Source: Elmis aenea
Taxonomy: Eukaryota; Arthropoda; Insecta; Coleoptera; Elmidae
Direction of reading: 5' to 3'
Assembly (NCBI GenBank): GCA_947652605.1
Contig: CANTFG010000253.1
Coordinates: 16,129 to 80,128 of the forward strand
DNA: 64,000 nucleotides
The position numbers and the translations under genes were made by a program. Of this stretch, positions 34,079 to 44,061 are shown one piece after another (positions within the stretch are counted from its first letter, which is position 1; every line of letters starts with the position of its first letter). The notes beneath the pieces were generated by a model that ran no database searches, was not told the DNA's origin, and worked only from the letters and a program-made list of their open reading frames with translations.

Positions 34079-35574
34079 TATCTCAGGAACGAAGTCAATT
34101 ATGGACAAACGAAAGATATTTTTTTGCGCAAGAGAAAAATACGCGCAAGGCGGTGTCTAGCGGTGAAGGAAAGAGTGTTGTAGATAAAAATTTGAGCCAA
34201 TCGATGTTCAACGACTCGCTTAGTAATACTCGATATATCTAGTGAACATAGAGACATGTAACGTGCAACAAACGAAAGGTAATTTATTGCGCAAAGAGAA
34301 CTTTACGCGCAAAGAAAATTCTACGCGCAAGTCGGGAACCGGAATCGCTAGTAGTAATAATAAAGCAAAGACGACGTTTCTATTAGGCATGTGCGTGGCA
34401 ATTCAGCGGATCAACCAAAACAACAACAGGTTTCGCATCGTGCTCGTGTACCGTCCAAACAATTCACATTACATTACACGTTACATTACATTACATGTCA
34501 CATACGTCTAGAACCACCCTCACAGTAAATATAATTTAGTAATTTTTTTTTTCTGTAAACAAATTTTTGTTACAATATTAGAGTGATCGCACCCAAAAGT
34601 GGACCGCGAGATGCGCAAAGAGAGGGGATCGCGATTGATATTTAGACTTTTCTAAAAACGTTGACTTTTAGTGGACTTAATTTGACTACTGTGATTTACA
34701 GGTTATTACCACGTTGCTGAGACAGGCCGATGTTTTTAGGTGGTGCAGTAATAAACGCTTTGGACCTGTTTTGGTTTCTGCGTCACAGTCCACTTCTCGC
34801 TGCGACCACTCTAAGTATTGGGTCGTTTGGACCCGAACGGAGCATGCGCGTAACGAGTGCGAACAGAAGAGCAGGATTAAAAAATTAAATTTCGTTAAAT
34901 CGTAGCCACATGTGGCCAGAATACGGTTGATCATGCGCCCAGAAAAATAAAGTATTTTAAAATATCCTAATAAACTCGGAAGACTTCTACATTTCTGAAT
35001 TATTACTTCTCCGTTCCATAAAATATAAATAAAACGAGTCCCTGCTACTTTCAAATCCTTTATCGTGGATATAAAATGAACTAATATATTTTTATAACAC
35101 CTTATTTCATATTCAAATAAAAGTGCCAATAAAGCGCTTAAAATTATTGTCCTCAACAAAAAGAACATAATATTTCCATCCGGTCTGATATATTCCTCTA
35201 ACGTTCAGAAGAGATTCTAATAGCGAAGGCAAAGTCAAGGCGCCGTTGGAAATTTGTAATAAAACGCACCTGTCTACCAATTTTAGCGGTAACCAACGTA
35301 TAAGCTGTCAAAATATCCCGCGTTCAATATTGGGAACGTTCCTTTATGATTTTATCCTGTGGAAATCCCATATTCCCATTCTCTCACACCACCGACCGGC
35401 CCCTCCCCCTAGCTCTTTCCTTATAATATTAACAGTTTCTGCAAAAAAAGAGAACACCTAAAAGTCGCAGATCGTATTGTGACCTATTTACTGAGTAGGA
35501 TTATAAGGTCCTTCGTACTTATTTTCTTTTTAATGTAATAATGTAATGTAGGAGAAAGCAATATAGAATATATA
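34079..35574. other. Unassigned stretch with CGCGCAA repeats; long chance frame
   Basis: GCGCAAG/A occurs five times between 34116 and 34335. An ACATT-rich simple tract is at 34467-34498. The longest frame (minus, 34686-35168, 160 codons) starts with a hydrophobic segment but has no known domain and overlaps AT-rich DNA; I do not call it a gene. The region is not obviously repeated elsewhere in the window. Confidence 0.3.
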
Positions 35575-36135
35575 CATTCTGCAATTTGCGGACGACCAGG
35601 TGCTTATAGACCAAGATAATGATGATCTCCAATACATGACCAGGAAAATTAAAGAAGAATACGAAAAAGCGGGGCTTTCAATAAATACGGAGAAAACTAA
35701 ATACCTCTGTATTGGGGGGAGAATCCGATGATCTAGAATGAGAAAGAGGAAAGAAAATATCTAAACGCAATGGCTACCACAACCTGGGTGTAAAAATTCA
35801 GATGATGGAAAGAATGAAAAAGAAATTTGACAACGAATACGTCAAGGAAGAAGAGGTATCAAAAGGCTAAATGGAATATGGTGGAGTAAAGAAACAACAA
35901 AGAAGAGAGAATACAACATATACAACACAGTTACTAAAAGTATAGTATTGTATGGAACAGAAGCATGGAGGTGGACAGAAGCAGATAAAAGAAGGCTGGA
36001 AGCTCTGTGGATGGATGCCCTAAGAGGATCGTGTACAATGTCTAGACTAGGGTACCGAACACAACAATTAAAGAAATAATCGGACTGCGGGACTCTATAA
36101 CGCGAGAGGCAGAAAGACGACAACTAATTTGGTAC
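35575..36135 (+). pseudogene. RTE-like LINE, 5' segment of a copy split by a solo LTR
   Basis: The reading LQFADDQVLIDQDNDDLQYM contains the catalytic FADD, followed by EKAGLSINTEKTKYLCIGG. After a degenerate patch (35730-35870) come IYNTVTKSIVLYGTEAWRWT and RRLEALWMDALRGSC, then, after a frame change near 36060, EAERRQLIWY at 36104-36135. At 36136 the frame is cut by the LTR; it continues at 38083. The upstream part of the LINE (endonuclease, fingers) is absent. Confidence 0.8.
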
Positions 36136-36956
36136 TGTAATGGTCGCATATAGTATATTTAATAATTTAAAAACAATTTTTAATTTACTCGCGTAACATC
36201 ATAAAGTATTATTTAGTTATTTTTCTGTTTCTAGAAAACCATAAATAACATGTTTAAAGTTAAAGAAAGCCACATGTGTTTTAAAAAACGCGTGTAGATT
36301 ATAATATTTATATTTTCTCAGGGTGTTTTAGTAAACAAAACACTTTTAAAATCGTTATCAATACAAGGGTTTCTAATAATTACCGAGTCAAGGGCTAATT
36401 CCCAATGCTAGACCAAATAAGCGTTGACTGATTTGTTATGTCATAAATTTGTCTTTTATTGCATTCTAAGAAAACGAATGCAGGTCAAACCATAACATCT
36501 GGCAACCCTAAGCTTAACATTCCTCGGGGATGCCCGCCCTATTTGTCTAGCGATTGTGTTGCGAATTATATTTCTGATTTATTTAATGTTCATATTTGTG
36601 CAGATATTATTATTTATAACTGATTACAATTACATGTAAAATATTGAGTAATTGAAGTTACTAATTGATATGATTTTACATTGGTTTAGTATATTTTGTT
36701 TTCAAGTAACAGATTTCGACGTTTAATGGAGGGGAGAACTTAAGTTAAAATTGTTAGAAAACTATTTATTTTGAGAAGCTCCAATAATCGACGAGCTAAC
36801 GGATTCAGAAATCACCCCACCATTATACACAAATCTGAATAACGAATTAACGAATGTATATGTGTTAATATCCACCCTAATTATTTAACATCTCTTGCAC
36901 GATTTGTCCATCCCAAAAAATAGGCGGTTTTGACCGTCAGGTATCCAGCGAAAGGG

Positions 36957-36965
36957 TATAAAAGG
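36957..36965 (+). promoter_or_regulatory. TATA box of the solo LTR
   Basis: TATAAAAGG, a full-strength core promoter match, in the plus-strand orientation of the LTR and 915 bp ahead of its AATAAA. Confidence 0.6.
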
Positions 36966-37025
36966 CATTGTTTTACAGTAATCGAGGTTCACTTTTTTGA
37001 TAACCATTTTCTTTGGGACCTAGCG

Positions 37026-37261
37026 ATAGATGTGCTCTCCACAAAGCAATTTGTAGGCAGGGCACTCCCTTGGTCAGTCAATATTTCCAAATTTGCGTTA
37101 AACTCCGACTCTCGGATCGATGTTTTCTCCCAGAAGAAATTCTGAGGCAGGGAACTCCCAGAGTCATTGTTTCTAAATTTGCGTAAAAAATTGTAACGAC
37201 TAAATGATAGATGTTCTCTCCACAAAGCAATTGGTAAGGCAGGGAACTCCGTTAGTCACCT
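37026..37261 (+). repeat. Three tandem units of about 89 bp inside the LTR
   Basis: Each unit has GATAGATGTKCTCTCCACAA, then GGCAGGGMACTCC, then GTCA; the first two also end AAATTTGCGT. They begin about 60 bp after the TATA box. Confidence 0.75.
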
Positions 37262-37607
37262 TAACAAACGTGTATCTTTATTAGTAACAAATTGCGTGAT
37301 ATTTTTCGGCCCTCCGTAAATTTAAAACCCAATGCCTTCGCAATTAATCCACCGGACAACCCCGCATTAACGACCCGATTGCGCAATAATATTCCCAACT
37401 GCATCATCTTAAATAACAATTCACCACTCCTTAATTAATCCTCCTTACAATCACTGATACAACCTAGAATCGCGAAATCTCACAATTACCATATTACACG
37501 TCCCATAATAATCCACCATTTCCCAATCACTCCGCCATACGATGCCTCATAAAACCTCTAATTACGAATACCAAAAATCACCCACTCCGAAACCAATAAT
37601 AAAACCT

Positions 37608-37822
37608 TAAATGTGACAATCACCCCGAATCTCCAACAATAATTCCTAATATGTGACAATAATAAGTACCCGAAATAATCTAACCCTAATAATTCCTAAT
37701 ATGTGACAACCATCCACGAAATAACCTTGCCTAATAATCATCCCTAATATGTGAGAATTATCCACGAAATAACTACGAATAATAATTCCTTATATGTGAC
37801 AATTATCTACGTAATGAAACGT
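37608..37822 (+). repeat. Five tandem units of about 47-50 bp, G-poor
   Basis: Units share CCTAATATGTGACAAT and ATCCACGAAATAA. They lie inside a wider tract (37300-37850) with very few G on the plus strand and many C. Confidence 0.75.
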
Positions 37823-37871
37823 TAAATAATAAACAAAATCTACAACATCTTGTTTGTTTTATTTACTGTCT

Positions 37872-37877
37872 AATAAA
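37872..37877 (+). terminator. Polyadenylation signal of the solo LTR
   Basis: AATAAA, about 200 bp before the LTR end and downstream of the TATA box, the expected order for an LTR. Confidence 0.5.
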
Positions 37878-38082
37878 CCTATAGCTGTTCTAAATACTGG
37901 AGTTCTCTATGGAAACACAACGTAGCAGGGTCCTACACTAAAATATGACGATCATGAGCCATAACATCGTTTAAGCAACTTCGCTAATTCACCAGAACTA
38001 CCGTACTCAGTATAAAAGAAAATAAGTAAAAAAGCATAAGGACTTTTAATAATACTGAGCCAAGTACGGTACGTTACAGTAC

Positions 38083-38290
38083 GGACATGTAAGAACGATG
38101 GCAGACCATCGACTGCCAAAAGTAACGCTGGATTGGGTCCTTCCGGAAAAGAGAAAACGAGGCAGACCCAGGAAGACGTGGAACGAGGGCATTCAGAGAG
38201 CTATGAGCGAGAGAATTCTGCAAAAGGACCAGTGGCAGGATAGGAAGGGGTGCAGGAACAGTCTGGAGATCGGACAGCGCCGATAGACGC
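38083..38290 (+). pseudogene. RTE-like LINE, 3' segment after the solo LTR
   Basis: Continues the frame broken at 36135 with GHVRTMADHRLPKVTLDW and RKRGRPRKTWNEGIQRAMSE. The GRPRKTW motif closes many RTE-type pol proteins, as also at 60470-60500. Stop at 38284-38286. It is not an independent gene although an ATG happens to start an open frame at 38098. Confidence 0.8.
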
Positions 38291-38460
38291 TATATAACCG
38301 ATAAGTTGAATGTGGTACTCTTGTCAGTGACGAATTAAGGTTGTTATGGGTCCCAGGCCGTAAGGGTGGAATGGGCCCCTAATTCTAAGAAGTCCGGCGA
38401 AAATTAAAAAGACAGAATTTTGTGCGTTTCTAGTAAAGTTTTGGGTATCGTAAAACACAA
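38291..38460. other. LINE 3' sequence and a possible hAT-like left end
   Basis: CAGTGACGAATTAAGG at about 38326 loosely mirrors GGTTAAGGTGGCCCTG ending near 40144 (nine of sixteen). The flanking octamers differ, so an element spanning this interval is only possible. Confidence 0.3.
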
Positions 38461-38813
38461 ACAAGAAATAATTACGAGAAAAACAGAGATGACAGCTAAG
38501 GACAATGTTGCCATATGTATTACTGTCATTAAAATCAGTGATTTACATATTTTCAACACCATTTTTTGAAAGGAAGAACACAATATCTAGGAAAAAATAC
38601 TATTCGAAATCTATTTTTATTCCAAATTGCAGCTTTTTCATTTGCAAGTATTAAATAATAACGCCTACTAAAGGACTAAATGTCAAAGCTTTGAGGACCT
38701 CTTGCAGACACAGCAAGCGTGGTACAACATTTTCGTATTAAGATTTTCGACTTAGAATTTTACGAAGAACATCGCCCCGTGTAGCCCTTCCGCCAATTTT
38801 TACACACCCTGTA
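38461..38813. mobile_element. TACAGGGTGTGTAAAA element, copy 2, truncated and reversed
   Basis: Inverse of about 5754-6110, ending in the terminus ACACACCCTGTA at 38813. The other half is missing. Confidence 0.8.
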
Positions 38814-39069
38814 TATATGACTTGGAGTTGTTTTTAACTAATAAACCGCTCCTTCCGTTTCTGGGTTATTTATTTTAAATATTTATTTAATTGATTACGT
38901 CCCGGAATCCCGGGAAATCCCGGAAAGGAGACCGACCGATTTCTTCCCGGAATCCAGGACAAGCAAAAATGTCAAATATGTGAAATCCAATTACCAATAA
39001 ACAAATAAAAATACAAAATTCATACAAAATTCAAATAACCTTATGAATAAAAACAAAAGTAACTTATTA
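38814..39069. other. Spacer with CCCGGAAT repeats
   Basis: TCCCGGAATCCCGGGAAATC and related phrases around 38900-38960 form a short internally repeated, partly palindromic patch. No gene. Confidence 0.4.
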
Positions 39070-39683
39070 TACAGGGTGTATATAAATTGGCGGAAGCGCT
39101 AAAAGTAGCGATGTTCTTCGTAAAATTCTAAGTCGAAAATCTTAATACGAAAATGTTGTACCATGCTTGCTGTGTTTGCAAGAGGTCCTCAAAGTTTTAA
39201 CATTCAGTCCTTTAAAAAGCGTTAATATTTAATATTTTTTAATGAAAAAACTGCGGTTTGGAATAAAAATAAATTTTGAAAATTATTTTTCCTAGATATT
39301 GTGTTTTTCCTTACAAAAATTGGTGTTGAAAATATGTTAATCACTGATTTGAATGAAAATGATACACATGGCAACATTGTCATTAGCTGTGATCTCTGTT
39401 TTCTAGTTTGTGTTAGTCGATACCTAACAGTTTGCAGCTAGGTTGACGAACTGAAGGCTTTTAGTTCGAACAAATATTATAAATACCTAAGTAAAAATTG
39501 CTGATAAAAAAATGTCCAAACGCGAATTAATGGATGCAATGTTGCCAAATTTTTGTTTCTTTAAATGGTTCCTGAGGCCATAGGAAGCATGGTACAACAT
39601 TTTTGTATTAAGATTTTGGACTTAAAATTTTACGAAGGTTATCGTCACGTGTAGCGCTTCCGCCAATTTATACACACCCTGTA
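39070..39683. mobile_element. TACAGGGTGTATATAAATTGG element, copy 3, complete
   Basis: 614 bp with TA-bounded ends, same orientation and order as 5754-6357. The terminal phrase differs slightly (GTATATAAATTGGCGGAAGC). Confidence 0.8.
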
Positions 39684-40586
39684 TGTATAACTTAAATATT
39701 TATTTTCCTAGCTTTTTCTTTGGTAAATTGGTTAATAATATTACACGTATTCATAATTACATAAATGACTCTCTATGGACAAAATACTTAAATCATTTAA
39801 TATTCCATGTCCCAAAAAAGGGCGTAAATAATTCTTTATTCTATTAAGCGCCAAAAAAGATGTTTCATCGCTGCAATTTTTAGCGGCAATACTTAAAAAA
39901 ATTCACATTATTGTAGCCACTTAGGAAATGTAGACTCAATTTTTGAATCAATTATTGTCCCCAAACTAAGTCCGCAGTAGTTATATTATCTTTATCTTCA
40001 CACAAATAAACGTGTTTAAAATGAAGGCATTCGATAAAATTATTTTCTAGCGATTTAAGTGCAAAGTGCAAGCAAAATTGCCTGCCCAAAAGGCTGGCGC
40101 CCCGGGGCTATAGCCCATTTAGCCCTGTGGTTAAGGTGGCCCTGGCGACAGTCAAACCGAATCACTCGGTATAATGAATTATTCTCCTTTTACAAAGTAG
40201 TTTGCTAAAATATTTAAAACTAAGTTGACAAATAATAAAAATTGTTTTTGTATAACCGATACTGGGGATCGAAAAATCTCGGCATTAGCTTGAGTTTACC
40301 GGTAAGTTTACAGTTTGCCGCTTCGATGGCCGCAGTAAATTGAGCGCAAGCCAAAGCTGTAAATAACGCTATTATAAAACTATAAAACATTGTGGTTTAT
40401 GGATCTAAAGATTTGCGATAAAGAAGTGTAAAATTGATTTCGAAACGAAATAGTCTTTTCGCAGTATCTTCTGCACCGAGTAATTTAGTAACTTTAGAAG
40501 TGAATAAATCTAAAGTTTTACATCTACTGCTAAATCGCTATTGCAGGAGGTTTAACTATTGTGCAATCGAATACTATCAAACGGTC
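39684..40586. other. Unassigned sequence
   Basis: GC-rich element-like end GGCTGGCGCCCCGGGGCTAT near 40091, otherwise AT-rich; no frame of interest. Confidence 0.3.
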
Positions 40587-41069
40587 ATTAACAGGGTGGT
40601 CCAAATTCGATGGGATTACATCTGTATTTCGCTTAATGTTCAAGATAGAGAAACGGTTAATTCACCAAAAATGTGAAGTTTTTTTGGGACAAACTTGGAA
40701 CCAGAGACTGACCAGGGAAGGTCACGATACGTTGTCGCTAGAATTTGGTTTAGGCTGTGTTTATTGCATTCAAAACATCAAAACTAAACGTTTTGCAGAA
40801 TTATACGTGCCACTGGCCATTTTCTTCGGAAAAATAGGGGAAAAACTGAAAAGTTGAATAATAAAGGTAATTTTTGCGATCGCGTTGGCCATGAAACCGT
40901 CATGAGAAAATCGAAATTTTTCTGTTTACCAATGCGCGCATTTTTTGCAAGTAAAATGGTGCAAAGTTTTTGAAAAAATCTTAAACGGTTCCGGAGAAAA
41001 ACGAGGCCTTTGTAATAAACAGTTTTCCCTATAATACAATCTTGGTTTCCGGGTTTGAAACCGCGACTT

Positions 41070-41120
41070 CTATATTTAGAAGTAGTTGACGTTTCGACCA
41101 TTGTGTCTTGGTCTTTTTCA
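41070..41120 (-). ncRNA. Hammerhead-ribozyme-like motif in Penelope 3' region, copy 1
   Basis: Minus strand: TTTTGAAAAAGACC, loop AAGACACAAT, GGTCGAAACGTC. The stem GACC/GGTC, the GAAA box and a terminal GTC fit a minimal hammerhead. The first box, normally CTGANGA, is TTGAAAA here, and one extra base precedes the stem, so catalysis is doubtful. Penelope-like elements are known to carry hammerhead motifs. Confidence 0.45.
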
Positions 41121-41126
41121 AAACGA

Positions 41127-42194
41127 CTAATTTGTGAGGGATGTTGCTGGGTTTATATATCCAGCTTGTGGAGGCGTGGCGTTCCGCTTGATGGGTTTGT
41201 TCTGCCTCAGTGATTTTGTGATGACTGGTTTCCAGATGTTTGGGAGTTGTATGCCTGTGTCTCTGTTGTAGTTGTTTGGGTTTGTCATGATTTCCAATGA
41301 TTCTCGATATAATCTTGGCCAGAAATGGTTTGCGCGGGCCAGTAGTTTTGTTTCTCTGAAGAGGATGTTGTGTCCTGTACCCTGGGCGTGTTCTGCTACC
41401 GCTGATTTATCGACTTGTTTTCTTGTTGTTTGTCCTTCGTGTTCTTTGAGACGCGTTTGTATACTCCTGTCAGTTTGTCCTATGTATACTTTTCCACAGG
41501 AGCAAGGTATGCTATATATTCCTGCGTGGTGTAGTCCTATGTCGTGTGTTCTTCTTAATTTATTCGAGAGCTTCAAAGGACCGTTGAAAACGGTTTTGAT
41601 TTTATGTTTTTGTAGAAGCTTTGATATTTTGTTAGTCACTCCGCTGATGTAGGGCAAGTAAGTCGTAGCGATGTATTCTTTCTTTTCTTTTCCTTCTTTT
41701 GGCGTGGCATGTTTTTGTATGGTACGAAGTATTTGTTTACGCTGGTAACCGTTTTCTTGCAGGGCTCTCGTGACCATGTTCAGTTCTTCTTTGATGTTTT
41801 CTGGTGTGCATATCTCTTTAGCCCTATGTATTAATGTGTTGATCACCGATTGTTTTTGGGCCGGGTGGTGATGTGATGCAGCATTTAGATATCGGTTGGT
41901 ATGGGTCGGTTTACGGTAAACGCTGTGGCTAAGTGTTCCGTTTGCTTCTCTTTTGACCAGTATGTCCAGAAAGGGTAACGCGCCATTCTTCTCTTCCTCC
42001 ATCTTAAATTTTATGTTCTTGTGTAGGTTGTTCAGGTGTGTTAAAAAATCTTGAAGTGGTTCTCTTCCATGTTCCCAGATGACGAAGGTGTCGTCTACGT
42101 ATCGGAACCAGTGTTTCGGTTTCAATTTGCTGGAGAATAGGGCTTGTTCTTCGAAGGCTTCCATGTACAAGTTGGCGAGTGCCGGTGATATCAA
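41127..42194 (-). CDS. Penelope-like reverse transcriptase plus GIY-YIG endonuclease, 5'-truncated
   Basis: 355 codons open without a stop, the longest sensible frame in the window. The reverse transcriptase palm is at the N-terminus: ISPALANLYMEAFEE (residues 2-16), then FRYVDDTFVIW (30-40) with the catalytic YVDD, then FLDILVKR and VYRKPTHTNRYLNA (about 75-105). A linker of about 110 residues follows. The GIY-YIG nuclease starts with AGIYSIPCSCGKVYIGQT (about 224-241) and includes RSIQTRLKEHEG. In the family the nuclease nicks target DNA and the transcriptase copies from it. The Met is not the true start: the upstream fingers are missing because the copy is truncated at 42195. No frame damage is visible in what remains, so it is a young copy but cannot be complete. 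Confidence 0.88.
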   Translation of the reverse strand: MISPALANLYMEAFEEQALFSSKLKPKHWFRYVDDTFVIWEHGREPLQDFLTHLNNLHKNIKFKMEEEKNGALPFLDILVKREANGTLSHSVYRKPTHTNRYLNAASHHHPAQKQSVINTLIHRAKEICTPENIKEELNMVTRALQENGYQRKQILRTIQKHATPKEGKEKKEYIATTYLPYISGVTNKISKLLQKHKIKTVFNGPLKLSNKLRRTHDIGLHHAGIYSIPCSCGKVYIGQTDRSIQTRLKEHEGQTTRKQVDKSAVAEHAQGTGHNILFRETKLLARANHFWPRLYRESLEIMTNPNNYNRDTGIQLPNIWKPVITKSLRQNKPIKRNATPPQAGYINPATSLTN

Positions 42195-42245
42195 ATATCA
42201 AAGCTTCTACAAAAACATAAAATTAAAACCGTTTTAAACGCTCCT

Positions 42246-42695
42246 TTGAAGCTCTTGAATAAATTAAGAAGAACACACGACACAGGACTACACTACGCGG
42301 GAATATATAGCATACCTTGCTTCTGTGGAAAAGTATACATAGGACAAACTGGCAGGAGTATACAAACGCGTCTCAAAGAACACGAAGGACAAACAACAAG
42401 AAAACAAGTCGATAAATCAGCGGTAGCAGAACACGCCCAGGGTACAGGACACAACATCCTCTTCAGAGAAACAAAACTACTGGCCCGCGCAAACCATTTC
42501 TGGCCAAGATTATATCGAGAATCATTGGAAATCATCAAGAACCCAAACAACTACAACAGAAACACAGGCATACAACTCCCAAACATCTGGAAACCAGTCA
42601 TCACAAAATCACTGAGGCAGAACAAATCCATCAAGCGGAACGCCACGCCTCCACAAGCTGGATATATAAACCCAGCAACATCCCTAACAAATTAG
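42246..42695 (+). pseudogene. Penelope-like GIY-YIG endonuclease fragment (inverted copy)
   Basis: The same C-terminal domain as the neighbouring minus-strand copy, from KLRRTHDTGLHYAGIYSIPC to the stop. GIY and YIG motifs and the RLKEHEG arginine are present; the reverse transcriptase is missing. Differences from the other copy are few (for example S to F in IPCFCG and D to G in GQTGRS). Confidence 0.85.
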
Positions 42696-42699
42696 TCGT

Positions 42700-42740
42700 T
42701 TTGAAAAAGACCAAGACACAATGGTCGAAACGTCAACTAC
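42700..42740 (+). ncRNA. Hammerhead-ribozyme-like motif in Penelope 3' region, copy 2
   Basis: Plus-strand mirror of the motif at 41070-41120, identical in stem, loop and GAAACGTC. Confidence 0.45.
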
Positions 42741-42906
42741 TTCTAAATATAGAAGACGCGGTTCCAAACCCGGAAACCAAGATTGTATTATGGATAACGG
42801 CCGCGAAAGCCTCAAGAATAAAATGTTTTCCCTATGTTTAACGTCTATGCAAGTCCTATAGATATAATATAGATATACCACAACTTCTCCAAATCATAGC
42901 GCTTAT

Positions 42907-43773
42907 TTTTATTTTTTCCCCCTTTCTTCCATACAATCTATCCCCTTTAGAACAATAAATACTTAATGTGTCGACAAGAACATGGAGGGAAAAATTCCAA
43001 TGATTAATTCCCTATTTATACTAACTAACGTTAGGTACTTATTGACAAAATTTACTAATCACTTAATATCTATCACTTAATACTACATATTTGAACCTGT
43101 TTTGCAGGTCCGCTGGTCTGAACCGCTTCAAACGTCTTTCTTCTGAGTTGCCTTCCATAAGCCGGTTTGCAAGCACATTAGGTTGCACTTTAATTCGTTC
43201 ACAATACTTCTCACTAAATTTTTTGACCTCTTGCTTGATAGATGGTATTTTAGATCGCGCTGTATCACAGCGTTTGGGACATACTAGGGCGCACCCACAA
43301 TGTCGAAAAACCTTATCTTGCTATCTTTGTAATATTTCTATATTAGAATTGCTTTCCCAGAGCTGTATTTCATAAGTCCATATGGGTTTCATTATTACGT
43401 TGTACAATAGCACTTTGTTTTCCATTGAGACTTTAGATCTGCTGCTTATCATCCAATACATCTTATGAAGTTGGAGTCCTAGTTGTTTTCTTTTTGCAAA
43501 GATTTGTTTTTGTCAATTTAATTTCCGGTCAAGGTGCATATCAAGATATTTTACGGCTTCTACGTGATTCAGTTGCTGACCATTAAATATTACAGCAGGA
43601 CAACTTTCTCTTCTGTTAGTAAAAGTTATGTGATTGAATTTCTTGTCGTTTACTCTCATCCTCCATATTTATTGCCAGTTTTGTATGTTATTCAACGCAA
43701 TCTGTAAATGTTCAGAAGCTCTTGTAGGGTCAGTATTGTGACGAGAGCACAGCGATGTCATCGGCATATGTTG
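42907..43773 (-). mobile_element. 5'-truncated Jockey-type LINE with 17-bp target duplication
   Basis: CAAATCATAGCGCTTAT lies at 42890-42906 and 43774-43790. The 3' end is at the left with an A-rich tail (minus strand). The 5' end is truncated at the catalytic box. Confidence 0.9.
43090..43770 (-). pseudogene. Jockey-type reverse transcriptase C-terminal part, stops in frame
   Basis: The minus strand begins TYADDIAVLSS, so the catalytic YADD is just retained. After frame changes it gives DKKFNHITFTNRRESCPAV, VEAVKYLDMHLDRKLN and MYWMISSRSKVSMENKVLLY, then MKPIWTYEIQLWESNSNIE and LQNRFKYVVLSDRY. This is the canonical order of Jockey palm, thumb and tail. Several stops and frame changes. Truncation at the catalytic box is the usual result of incomplete reverse transcription. 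Confidence 0.85.
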
Positions 43774-44061
43774 CAAATCATAGCGCTTATGCAGGGGTTT
43801 CGTTTTTGACGTTTTTCTATGGAACCGTTCAAGATTTTTTCAAAAACTTTGCACCATTTTACTCGCAAAGAATGCGCGCATGGGTTAATAGAAGAATTTA
43901 CATTTTTTGTCAGACGGTGTCATAGCCAACGCGATCGCAAAAATGACCTTTTTGTACCAATTTTTCAGTTTCTCCCTTATTATTCCGAAGGAATTGGCCA
44001 GTGGCACGTATAACTCTGGAAAACATTTAGTTGTGATGTTCTTGATGCAATAAACACGGCC

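Larger units (their letters stand above)
36136..38078 (+). mobile_element. 1.94 kb solo LTR with 4-bp target duplication
   Basis: It starts TGTAATGG and ends CGTTACA, the TG...CA form with short inverse ends. GTAC lies at 36132-36135 and 38079-38082. Removing it restores the interrupted RTE reading (LIWY before, GHVRTM after), so both borders are exact. Inside are a TATA box at 36957, two tandem-repeat blocks, a G-poor tract and a polyadenylation signal at 37872, all in plus orientation. No gag or pol is present, so it is a solo LTR left by recombination between two LTRs. A 4-bp target is usual for Ty3/gypsy, but the family is not proven. Confidence 0.82.
41026..42792. mobile_element. Two Penelope-like element copies in inverted orientation, 5' ends joined
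   Basis: The first copy runs on the minus strand from about 42195 to 41026; the second on the plus strand from about 42200 to 42792. Both outer ends carry the same 3' sequence, in mirror image (GGTTTCCGGGTTTGAAACCG at the left, inverse at the right). The inner junction near 42195-42205 is abrupt and the two copies are truncated at different points, so arms are unequal (about 1170 and 590 bp). Inverted and partly tandem arrangements are typical of Penelope-like elements. Confidence 0.85.

Noticed and set aside
34686..35168. 160-codon minus-strand frame with a hydrophobic start
   Set aside because: No domain, AT-rich, no support from neighbours; plausible by chance.
38098..38286. Independent 62-codon gene
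   Set aside because: It is the 3' part of an RTE-like LINE whose frame continues from 36135 across a solo LTR.
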